Assembly: GCA_934623455.1 (NCBI GenBank)
Contig: CAKTVK010000095.1
Coordinates: 1-7,981, forward strand
Reading direction: 5' to 3'
Source of the DNA: an uncultured Eggerthellaceae bacterium
Lineage (GTDB): Bacteria > Actinomycetota > Coriobacteriia > Coriobacteriales > Eggerthellaceae
Length of the DNA stretch: 7,981 nt
The notes below the pieces were generated by a model. The model had not been told where the DNA came from. It ran no database searches and saw only the letters and a program-made list of their open reading frames with translations. Shown in pieces: positions 1 to 5,622 of the stretch. Positions within the stretch are counted from its first letter, which is position 1. Each line of letters begins with the position of its first letter. Both the position numbers and the translations under genes were made by a program.

Positions 1-2
1 GC

Positions 3-293
3 TTCGATATGTTCAACGGGCAGCCGACAACGGTCACGCTTTTAGCGAAGGCATCAGCCATGAACGCAGTCGTGGATCGTTTCGGGGAAGACGTTCTAGT
101 CACACCAGCCGAAAAAGGTATCGCGCGCGTGCACGTAACGGTAATGGAAAGCCCCACGTTCTACGGATGGCTCGCGCAATTTGGCGAAGACATCACCATT
201 GAAGCGCCACAGAGCACGCGCGCGGCATACGCCGCCCACCTTCGCAGCATTTTGCACGGCTACGAAAGTTCGGGCGAAAGCGCACCAGCCTAG
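3..293 (+). CDS. WYL-domain transcriptional regulator, C-terminal fragment
   Basis: This is the 3' end of a gene that begins before the window; the frame is open from base 3 and stops with TAG at 291-293. About 96 residues are visible. They begin with a strand of the form FNGQPTTVTLLA, followed by VVDRFGEDVLV and then VHVTVMESPTFYGWLAQFG, and end in a helix that resembles AAYAAHLRSILHGY. This order (a beta strand, a 'DRFG' turn, a strand ending in a 'FYGWLAQFG' block, and a final amphipathic helix) is typical of the C-terminal WCX region of WYL-type regulators, which usually have an N-terminal HTH and a ligand-sensing WYL domain. Neither of those upstream domains is in the window. The ATG at position 9 lies inside this conserved strand and is unlikely to be a true start. 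The regulated genes cannot be inferred. The next gene converges on it from the other strand. Confidence 0.8.
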   Translation, partial: FDMFNGQPTTVTLLAKASAMNAVVDRFGEDVLVTPAEKGIARVHVTVMESPTFYGWLAQFGEDITIEAPQSTRAAYAAHLRSILHGYESSGESAPA

Positions 294-412
294 TCGGCCG
301 CCGCTCAAACAGTAAACCTGCTGCTCCCACCTGGGGCGCAGCTCAAATCGCAGCTGGTGCGGCATCGCGCCACCCCAGCTGGACCCTTCGCTCGACCCCT
401 TCCACGCCAGTT

Positions 413-2008
413 CTAGTCAGCTGCCCCATCCGGGAAAAACAGCTCGTACCAGCGCACCAAGGTATAGCACGTCCACACGTAGCGCCACAAAAGCGGCTCG
501 TGGCGCTTATACCAATTCCCGTGCGCGGCAGGCTTTTCTCCCTTGAATGCCGCCAACAAGCATCCCAGCTCACCTGCGTTGAGCAAGCATTTCGCCGCAT
601 CGCTTGTCAGTGCACGCTCGATTTCCTTCATGAACGGCTCGGTTGCCAGCCACGCACGCACCGGCACGGGGAAACCCAGCTTTTTGCGATACGCAACGTC
701 GGGCGGCAACACGCGTGCCGCCGCCGCGCGAAGCGCCAGCTTATTTCCCTGATCAGTGGTCTTGAAACGCGACGGCATGGTGCGCGCAATCTCGAACATG
801 CGCAAATCGCAGAACGGCATGCGAATATCAAGGCCCGTGCCACGCGCGATCTTCGTGGAATTGTACAGAATGCTGCCTTCAAAATACGTACGCAGGTCGG
901 TGTAGAGCTTTTGCCCCAGCTCATCATAGGAAGCACCGGCCGCCGCACGCTGCTTGACAAATTCCTCTGTGGAACGGTTCGGGAAATACTGCGCGGCAAA
1001 ACGCTTCTGTTCTTTCGCATTCATGATGTACGTGGTGCCGTGGTAGACCGGCTCGAGCAGCTTGCGAAGCGCCGGCGTGTGACGATACACGCTGTAGCCG
1101 GCGAAAAACTCATCAGCACCTTCGCCCGAGAAACACAACTCGGACTTGCCGCCCGCCACGATCTGCTTGCACGCGGAATACAGAGAGAGCGCGGCAACAT
1201 CGGCAGTGGGCAGCTCAAAAGCACGCAGAAACTCATCAACGTTTCCCAGGAACTCTTCCGGCGTAACCGTGAGTCCTTCGAAATTGCGACCCAAAAACTC
1301 CGCCGTGGCACGCGCATCTTCCTCTTCGCTTGCCTGCTGGTTCTCGTAAGCGGCGCAAAAACCAGTGCGCGTGCGGCTCTTCGCCATAATGAACGACGAA
1401 TCCACGCCGCCCGAAAGAAAGCTGTCACACACCTGGTCGGGCTCGCAAATGTCGCGCAGGCTTGCTTCCATGGCAGCATCCACGTCGCTTGCCCACTGGT
1501 CAAGCGTCTTCGACTCGTCGGGCTCAAATGACAGGTCCCAATACGTTCCCAGCTTGAGCCCCTGGGCGGCACTATACGTCAAATATCCACCTGGCTGCAG
1601 CTTGAACACGCCTTTGAACAGGGTTTCTTCGCCGGGCAAGTAGGTGAAGGCCAAGTAGAATTGAATCATTTCCCGGTTGAGTTCGCGCACAAACCCCGGC
1701 TGGTCAAACAAATCGCTGATGCTCGTGCCCACCAGAACGCGTCCATCCGCCGTCTGGTAACAGAAAAACAGTTCCGCGCCCAGAATGTCGCGTAAGCAAA
1801 ACAACTGCTGGCTTTCCGTGTCGAAGAGCGCGGCGGCGAACTGACCGTTGATATGGGTGCCCATCTGCGTTCCCCACCGCTCGTAAGCGGCCACCATCAA
1901 ACGCTGCTCGCGTTGGTCGCGCGCCAGTTCATTGGTGCATACACCCAGCTCAGATGCAAGTTCTTTATGGTTGCGAATCAGTCCGGCATACGCCTTCAGC
2001 TCAATCAC
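413..2008 (-). CDS. Asparagine-synthetase-like protein lacking the glutaminase active site
   Basis: The 531-residue protein belongs to the asparagine synthase (AsnB) family. The synthetase domain looks complete: the PP-loop SGGVDSS at about residues 199-205 binds ATP pyrophosphate, SGEGADEFFAGY lies at about 294-305, an RMPFCD block corresponds to the family's R-x-PFLD, and a RKKLGFPVPVRAWL block follows near the C-terminus. Known AsnB enzymes amidate aspartate with ATP and use ammonia from glutamine hydrolysed by an N-terminal Ntn domain. Here the protein begins at the point corresponding to about residue 70 of E. coli AsnB: AYAGLIRNHKEL aligns with the VNGEIYNHQAL block. The nucleophile Cys and the R-L-S-I-I-D segment are absent, and the Asn-Gly-Glu motif reads Ala-Gly-Leu. 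Glutaminase activity is therefore unlikely. It may use free ammonia, or it may form another amide, as lasso cyclases and beta-lactam synthetases of the same fold do. I chose GTG at 2008 because AAAGGA lies 6 bases upstream; a TTG at 2023 lacks a ribosome site. It lies 153 bases downstream of yhcH on the same strand. Confidence 0.85.
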   Translation of the reverse strand: MIELKAYAGLIRNHKELASELGVCTNELARDQREQRLMVAAYERWGTQMGTHINGQFAAALFDTESQQLFCLRDILGAELFFCYQTADGRVLVGTSISDLFDQPGFVRELNREMIQFYLAFTYLPGEETLFKGVFKLQPGGYLTYSAAQGLKLGTYWDLSFEPDESKTLDQWASDVDAAMEASLRDICEPDQVCDSFLSGGVDSSFIMAKSRTRTGFCAAYENQQASEEEDARATAEFLGRNFEGLTVTPEEFLGNVDEFLRAFELPTADVAALSLYSACKQIVAGGKSELCFSGEGADEFFAGYSVYRHTPALRKLLEPVYHGTTYIMNAKEQKRFAAQYFPNRSTEEFVKQRAAAGASYDELGQKLYTDLRTYFEGSILYNSTKIARGTGLDIRMPFCDLRMFEIARTMPSRFKTTDQGNKLALRAAAARVLPPDVAYRKKLGFPVPVRAWLATEPFMKEIERALTSDAAKCLLNAGELGCLLAAFKGEKPAAHGNWYKRHEPLLWRYVWTCYTLVRWYELFFPDGAAD

Positions 2009-2014
2009 AGGTTG

Positions 2015-2020
2015 TCCTTT
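2015..2020 (-). promoter_or_regulatory. Ribosome binding site deciding the GTG start of the Asn-synthetase-like gene
   Basis: AAAGGA on the - strand lies 6 bases before GTG at 2008-2006. The in-frame TTG at 2023 overlaps the upstream edge of this site and has no purine-rich tract of its own. This favours the GTG start and hence the short N-terminus without the Cys nucleophile. Confidence 0.6.
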
Positions 2021-2161
2021 CAATTCGAATCAGCAGGTCGCAGAAGTCGCTCGCAAGAAGTGGAGCGCCGCAGCAAAGCAACGAATTCGCCACAATACCG
2101 CGCAACGTAGCTGCACACATTACCGCCACGCTTTTCACGCCTTGCGCACCACGCCTCCGTG

Positions 2162-2617
2162 CTACAGCGCAGCCAGCGAGGCCACTTTAATCTTGAACAC
2201 CGCTTTTTTCACCGCCTGGGGCGCATCGACGCAAACGCCCGGCATATGCGCGTCGGCAGGAAACACAATGGCGAAGCGGCCCGGCGTCATAAGGAAGGCC
2301 TCGCCCGTCACGTTGTTACTGTACAGCGCGTAATCATCAGCAGCATCAAACGCCTTCGTGACCTCAAGATTCTGCACCGGCGCAACTTCAAAATATTCCT
2401 GGCCAGCAATAACGCACTGAATGTCAACATATTCTTCGTGTGCTTCGTATTCTTTTTGAGAGCGAGGCTTCGTATCATACGACATCACGTTCACGCACTC
2501 GCCATCGCCCAAGTCGTAGCTGCCGTTTTCAAGCGCAGCCATATCATGCTGCGCCCAGAAGTTCGCCGCCTTCGGGCAAATCTTGGCAAGATCTTTCATT
2601 TCCGTTGAAAACAGCAT
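2162..2617 (-). CDS. YhcH/YjgK/YiaL family protein (DUF386, beta-galactosidase subunit beta-like)
   Basis: The 151-residue protein has the normal length for this single-domain cupin-like family. The recognisable blocks are EYEAHEEYVDIQ (residues 56-67, with His60 and Asp65), a central GQEYFEVAP segment, FPADAHMPGV (residues 119-128, with His124), and a C-terminal KKAVFKIKV strand. In the family the conserved histidines and acidic residues bind a metal inside a beta barrel. Members occur in sugar catabolism loci (E. coli YhcH in the sialic acid operon, YiaL, EbgC), and an anomerase or sugar-handling role has been suggested. No sugar genes flank it here, so the substrate is unknown. The ATG start is supported by AAGGAG at 2625-2630, 7 bases upstream. 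The Asn-synthetase-like gene follows on the same strand after 153 bases, so co-transcription is possible but not shown. Confidence 0.9.
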   Translation of the reverse strand: MLFSTEMKDLAKICPKAANFWAQHDMAALENGSYDLGDGECVNVMSYDTKPRSQKEYEAHEEYVDIQCVIAGQEYFEVAPVQNLEVTKAFDAADDYALYSNNVTGEAFLMTPGRFAIVFPADAHMPGVCVDAPQAVKKAVFKIKVASLAAL

Positions 2618-2837
2618 CGCTCGTCTCCTTTTCGTTTTTCTGCGCGCAGCTCCTTGTTAGATGCTTTGGCAATTCAGCGTCTTCCGCACGAAAACGTCTC
2701 TCACGCTTGCCGCATTCCGCGCGCCCCAGCACCTTCTGCGCTTACAACCCTTCTATTTTAACGGTTCTCACGCAGACCATTACACGCAAAACAGAACAAA
2801 CAATACCACTACGAATTTGCCGGTGCGCAACGCCCTG

Positions 2838-2978
2838 CCCCGCACACCGGAAAGGACCTCTTCGCCCCCTACCGCAGTACCGACCCCTCGCCTCTTCCCA
2901 TGTGCGCCAAAAAGGACGGCTTCACCCATGATGCCATCAAGCTAGGTCCCAGCCTCCCTCCCCGCACATCGGAAAGGG
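2838..2978 (+). repeat. Pair of 19-bp direct repeats upstream of the EamA gene
   Basis: ccccgcacaccggaaagga at 2838-2856 recurs as ccccgcacatcggaaaggg at 2960-2978, with 17 of 19 positions identical and starts 122 bases apart. The second copy lies directly in front of the TATAAT box at 2982-2987. They could be regulator-binding sites or a small local duplication; nothing in the sequence decides between these. Confidence 0.5.
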
Positions 2979-2981
2979 ACG

Positions 2982-2987
2982 TATAAT
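2982..2987 (+). promoter_or_regulatory. Candidate -10 box (TATAAT) for the EamA gene
   Basis: This is a perfect TATAAT in a GC-rich context. No good TTGACA-like -35 lies 16-18 bases upstream, where C-rich sequence overlaps the second 19-bp repeat, so the promoter may need an activator. Transcription would begin around 2993-2996. That would be after the GTG at 2991 and about 25 bases before the TTG at 3021. Confidence 0.4.
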
Positions 2988-3020
2988 CAGGTGAATTCGT
3001 TGCTTGGGAAAGGAAGCAGC

Positions 3021-3890
3021 TTGTCTTGGATTCTTGCCGCATTCGCATCGGCCTTTTTCGCAGGAACCACCTCAATTCTTGCGAAATGCGGAATCAAAAC
3101 CACCGACTCCGACGTTGCGACGGCACTACGCACCTGCGTCGTGCTGGTTTTCGCCTGGATTATGGCGGCACTCGCGGGACCCCTAAGCGCCATCACAGAC
3201 ATAAACGGGCGGTCATGGCTCTTCCTTATCCTATCGGGACTCGCAACGGGCGGGTCGTGGATCTGCTACTTTAAGGCGCTTTTCGTAGGCGACGTGAACA
3301 AGGTGGTTCCCGTTGACAAAATGAGCACCGTTCTTGCCGTGCTGCTGGCAATTGTCCTGTTCGGGGAAACAAGCTATCTTGCCGTTAAACTCGCAGGCAC
3401 CGCCGTCATCACGGTGGGAACGTTCATGATGATCGAAAAGAAGCAAACAGCGGGCAAACCCGAAGGGAAAAGCTGGCTTGCATGGGCAATTGGAGCCGCG
3501 GTGTTTGCGGCACTCACTTCTGTGCTGGCGAAGATCGGCATCGAGGGCGTTGAACCGAACCTTGCAACCGCCATTCGCACCTGCGTTGTGCTGATAATGG
3601 CGTGGATCATCGTTGCGATGAAACGAAAGTTGGCCCAAGTGCCCAACGTAAAGCGATCCGAATTAGGATTCTTAGCGGCGTCCGGTCTTGCCACAGGAGC
3701 GTCCTGGCTGTTCTATTACTACGCAATTGCCCTGGGTCAAGTGAGCGTGGTCGTGCAAATCGACAAACTGTCACTGCTTGTTTCGGTACTGTTCGCTTAC
3801 TTCGTATTCAAGGAGAAGCTTTCGAAGAAGTCAGCGCTTGGATTGCTTCTTATCATGCAGGGCACTGCTGCAATGGCTTGGTGGGTATAG
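3021..3890 (+). CDS. EamA (DMT) family transporter, two-domain
   Basis: The protein has about 289 residues and about ten hydrophobic helices arranged as two homologous EamA halves. The duplication is easy to see: ILAKCGIKTTDSDVATALRT and the start of the second half, VLAKIGIEGVEPNLATAIRT, align closely, as do SGLATGGSWICYFKAL with SGLATGASWLFYYYAI and VVPVDKMSTVLAVLLA with VVQIDKLSLLVSVLFA. Drug/metabolite transporter superfamily members with this signature are inner-membrane carriers whose substrates are mostly unassigned; none is suggested here. I prefer TTG at 3021 because GGAAAGGA (3007-3014) lies 6 bases upstream, because relatives typically begin with a short M-x-W-hydrophobic segment like SWILAAFASAFFAG, and because the TATAAT at 2982-2987 would place the transcript start after the upstream in-frame GTG at 2991. 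The GTG start would add 10 polar residues and remains possible, with GGAAAGGGA 11 bases before it. The gene diverges from yhcH. Confidence 0.88.
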   Translation: MSWILAAFASAFFAGTTSILAKCGIKTTDSDVATALRTCVVLVFAWIMAALAGPLSAITDINGRSWLFLILSGLATGGSWICYFKALFVGDVNKVVPVDKMSTVLAVLLAIVLFGETSYLAVKLAGTAVITVGTFMMIEKKQTAGKPEGKSWLAWAIGAAVFAALTSVLAKIGIEGVEPNLATAIRTCVVLIMAWIIVAMKRKLAQVPNVKRSELGFLAASGLATGASWLFYYYAIALGQVSVVVQIDKLSLLVSVLFAYFVFKEKLSKKSALGLLLIMQGTAAMAWWV

Positions 3891-3979
3891 TCCCCAAGCC
3901 GTTTCGCACCCGCGTCCAGGGGCTAGGCACTGCCGACATGATCTGGTTAGTATAGGATTTTTCATTTTCCCAGTTCATC

Positions 3980-4026
3980 TATTATTAATATTTAGTATTA
4001 ATAATATAAATCATATCGAATACTAA
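3980..4026. repeat. Nested AT-only inverted repeats
   Basis: TATTATTAATA at 3980-3990 is followed after 5 bases by its exact reverse complement at 3996-4006. A second pair overlaps it: TTAGTATT at 3992-3999 and its exact complement AATACTAA at 4019-4026. The two hairpins share bases 3996-3999 and cannot form together. TTAGTATA also occurs directly at 3947-3954. This could be an operator, a weak RNA switch or leftover acquired DNA. Confidence 0.6.
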
Positions 4027-4065
4027 TAGTGAAAACACGCAGTTTTAAGTGATTTTCAACTCTTC

Positions 4066-4083
4066 GAAGCCCTTAGCTTTTTT
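4066..4083 (+). terminator. Weak hairpin plus T-run, possible + strand terminator
   Basis: GAAGC (4066-4070), loop CCTTA and GCTTT (4076-4080) can form a 5-bp stem with one G-U pair, and the T-run continues to 4083. It lies about 175 bases after the EamA stop. The stem is short, so this is a low-confidence call. Confidence 0.3.
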
Positions 4084-4160
4084 AGCGTCCCTCAACAGAA
4101 AGAAAAGACGGAGAAGCGGCATGAACGGATGCCCAAACAGTAACGCCCCATCGTGAAACG

Positions 4161-4191
4161 GCAAGAAAACCCGCCGCAAAAGACGACGGGT
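4161..4191 (-). terminator. Intrinsic terminator for the GH25 gene
   Basis: Read on the - strand, ACCCGTCG, a 7-base loop, and CGGCGGGT form an 8-position stem with one mismatch (4169-4191), followed at once by TTTTCTTGC. It begins 45 bases after the GH25 stop codon. On the + strand there is no T-run after the hairpin, so it should act only for the GH25 gene. Confidence 0.7.
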
Positions 4192-4236
4192 CAGCTTAAC
4201 TTCAGCCGGAAACTAAGAACCTAGCTACATTTTTCC

Positions 4237-5436
4237 CTACAATGTTTCGTGATGTACACCCCATTGGATCGCCAAAGCATCAGAGGCATCCATGGATCCA
4301 TCACCGTTTATATCCACGAAATAACACACGGTTTTATCGGTCCATGCCACACCCTGCGCAAGGAATTTTTGTTGCACGTCCGCGTTCCCACAGACCAGAT
4401 CGTAGGCAAACTGGGCGTCTACCACATTCACTTTCCCATTCATGTTCAAATCGGCACGCTTATAGCCCGCCCCGCCGCGATACGGGTAGTAGTCAAAATC
4501 AACGTCAACGTATCCATTCACACCCGCAACCGATGCATCGCTTGCCGATTGCCACACCTTATAGTCGCCCTGGTAGCTGCAATAATTGTTGTACTGGGCA
4601 ACCCAGCGCTCCCATTGGGAGAAGCAAGAATCGGTCAAATAATTGCTCCACCAGTACAGGCTCGCATAAATACCCGAAGTAAACCCTGCTTCGGAGATTG
4701 TATTGCAGAAAATCGTAGCAAACTCGCTCAAATCATCGTTTGTGATGTTTACCGCGCCGCTGCCATCATTGCCCGCCGGCGATCCATTCGAGGTGTATTC
4801 CAAATTGTAATAGACCGGATAGCTGGGCTTATGGCTTCCCAAAACACGCAGAACGTGATTAGCCTCCGACCGAGCCGAAGCAGCATCGTAAGCGTACGAA
4901 TATAAATACACACCATAAGGAATGCCCAAGCGCTCGCACTCCGAGACGTTGTACAAGAAGCGTTTATCATCCTGCTCAGAATAATCGCCACCATAGCCAA
5001 CGCGCAAAATCGCAAACGTCACGCCATCGGCCTTAACCGCTTCCCAGTCGATCTCGCCTTGATGCTCACTCACATCAATGCCCTTAGCAAGCGCGCCGGG
5101 AATGATGGTTCGGCCGTTCTCGGCCACAAAACCCGAAGACGTAAGCGACCACGCGCGCGCAGCCGCGGCACGATCCGCCAACGCAAGCATGTCGATGCAG
5201 CCAGTCTTCGAGCCTTCTGCATCGGCAGCTTCATCATTTCCGCTTTTCGCCTGTTCAGCGGCCTGCTGCTCGGCAAGAGCGGCGTGATCAAGCGGATTCG
5301 GCTGAGCCGCCAGCGCCACGAGCGGCGCAGCCGTAATCACCAGCCCCGCCGCACACAGCAACGCACCCAGCGCAACCCCAACAAACGCCCTTCGAGAGCG
5401 CTCAAAAAATGACAAGCAAGCTTGTTCTTGAGACAT
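4237..5436 (-). CDS. Secreted GH25 lysozyme-like protein with C-terminal dockerin repeats
   Basis: The 399-residue protein has a signal peptide (Arg-rich residues 13-16, a hydrophobic core to about 43, an ALAA site near 44) and a low-complexity Ala/Glu linker (about 50-100). A GH25 muramidase domain follows (about 117-318), and then a dockerin-like module (about 328-395). GH25 enzymes cleave MurNAc-GlcNAc bonds in peptidoglycan. The first catalytic-cleft Asp is present in GIDVSEHQGEIDW (Asp121), the acid Glu213 is kept, and Asp311 matches the C-terminal conserved Asp. However, the family's D-x-E reads N211-L-E213. The dockerin loops fit the calcium pattern: D329-N331-N333-N337-D340 and D375-N377-D379-D383-D386. 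The ATG at 5436 has AAGAGG 6 bases upstream and begins the signal peptide; ATGs further upstream in frame lack ribosome sites. Secretion to the cell surface is inferred. The likely role is wall remodelling or attack on other bacteria, but the Asp-to-Asn change leaves catalysis uncertain. Confidence 0.9.
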   Translation of the reverse strand: MSQEQACLSFFERSRRAFVGVALGALLCAAGLVITAAPLVALAAQPNPLDHAALAEQQAAEQAKSGNDEAADAEGSKTGCIDMLALADRAAAARAWSLTSSGFVAENGRTIIPGALAKGIDVSEHQGEIDWEAVKADGVTFAILRVGYGGDYSEQDDKRFLYNVSECERLGIPYGVYLYSYAYDAASARSEANHVLRVLGSHKPSYPVYYNLEYTSNGSPAGNDGSGAVNITNDDLSEFATIFCNTISEAGFTSGIYASLYWWSNYLTDSCFSQWERWVAQYNNYCSYQGDYKVWQSASDASVAGVNGYVDVDFDYYPYRGGAGYKRADLNMNGKVNVVDAQFAYDLVCGNADVQQKFLAQGVAWTDKTVCYFVDINGDGSMDASDALAIQWGVHHETL

Positions 5437-5461
5437 TTGGAACCTCTTTTCGCAATTCATC

Positions 5462-5479
5462 TGCATGCGCAAACATGCA
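5462..5479. promoter_or_regulatory. Inverted repeat in the 5' leader of the GH25 gene
   Basis: TGCATG (5462-5467) and CATGCA (5474-5479) form a perfect 6-bp inverted repeat with a 6-base spacer, 26 bases upstream of the GH25 start codon. Further upstream, CGCTTCGGCGAAGCG at 5509-5523 is a second palindrome with an odd centre. A TATCAT at about 5494-5499 on the - strand lies between them and could be a -10 box. Either palindrome could be an operator or a leader hairpin; the regulator is unknown. Confidence 0.35.
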
Positions 5480-5539
5480 TTTTTGCTTTCGCTATGATAC
5501 TTACCGTGCGCTTCGGCGAAGCGTCCTTCACAATATCCG

Positions 5540-5622
5540 AAAAAAAACAAAAGGGCGCCCGGTCCCTCAAACCACGCACGAACCATCACTTTCGCACAGG
5601 AATCCCACTTCAGCTCGGGCGC
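5540..5622 (-). terminator. Terminator after the second EamA gene (long-loop stem plus T-run)
   Basis: On the - strand GCGCCCG follows the EamA stop codon directly (5622-5616). Its exact complement CGGGCGC lies at 5561-5555 and is followed within 2 bases by TTTTGTTTTTTTT (5552-5540). The loop is 54 bases, which is long for an intrinsic terminator. A shorter stem, AGGG/CCCT, just before the T-run is an alternative. The T-run itself is strong evidence for termination here. Confidence 0.55.

Larger units (their letters stand above)
2618..2990. other. Divergent intergenic region between yhcH-like and EamA genes
   Basis: This 373-base stretch has no convincing gene: the frames that stay open have no family features and no ribosome sites. 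It should hold the promoters of both flanking genes. On the + strand a perfect TATAAT is present at 2982-2987. On the - strand TAAAAT near 2757-2762 is a possible but weak -10 box without a good -35. A 19-base sequence occurs twice, at 2838-2856 and 2960-2978. Confidence 0.6.
3891..4236. other. Convergent intergenic region with AT-rich island
   Basis: This 346-base gap lies between the ends of the + strand EamA gene and the - strand GH25 gene. It contains an AT-rich island (about 3946-4030) with nested inverted repeats, a weak hairpin plus T-run at 4066-4083, a 12-codon open frame including its stop (4121-4156) preceded by GGAG at 4110-4113, and a good - strand terminator at 4161-4191. No protein family is recognisable. 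Confidence 0.6.

Noticed and set aside
325..380. Hairpin in the convergent gap after the WYL gene (CTGGGG with CCCCAG, and CAGCT with AGCTG) as a bidirectional terminator
   Set aside because: The stems are short with long loops, and no T-run follows on either strand.
500..1531. Long + strand open frame of 343 codons
   Set aside because: It lies antisense to the Asn-synthetase-like gene, has a highly basic composition typical of a reverse-frame shadow, and shows no family features.
2001..2120. The upstream MC-beginning frame as the missing glutaminase N-terminus of AsnB, split by a frameshift
   Set aside because: Apart from the Met-Cys start it has no resemblance to the MCGI, RRGPD, RLSIID or NGEIYN blocks, and it is too short to supply the missing 66 residues.
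413..2617. Lasso peptide biosynthetic cluster
   Set aside because: The only matching part is a synthetase-fold homologue. No leader-peptidase (transglutaminase-like) protein, RRE protein or transporter of that type is adjacent, and the YhcH-like protein does not belong to such clusters.
4249..4905. + strand open frame of 218 codons
   Set aside because: It is antisense to the GH25 gene, whose signal peptide, catalytic blocks and dockerin loops are clear. No domain or ribosome site supports the + strand frame.
5437..5589. N-terminal extension of the GH25 protein by 51 residues
   Set aside because: The extension would bury the signal peptide internally, its ATGs lack ribosome sites, and it runs into the terminator of the EamA gene. 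ATG 5436 has AAGAGG at good spacing.
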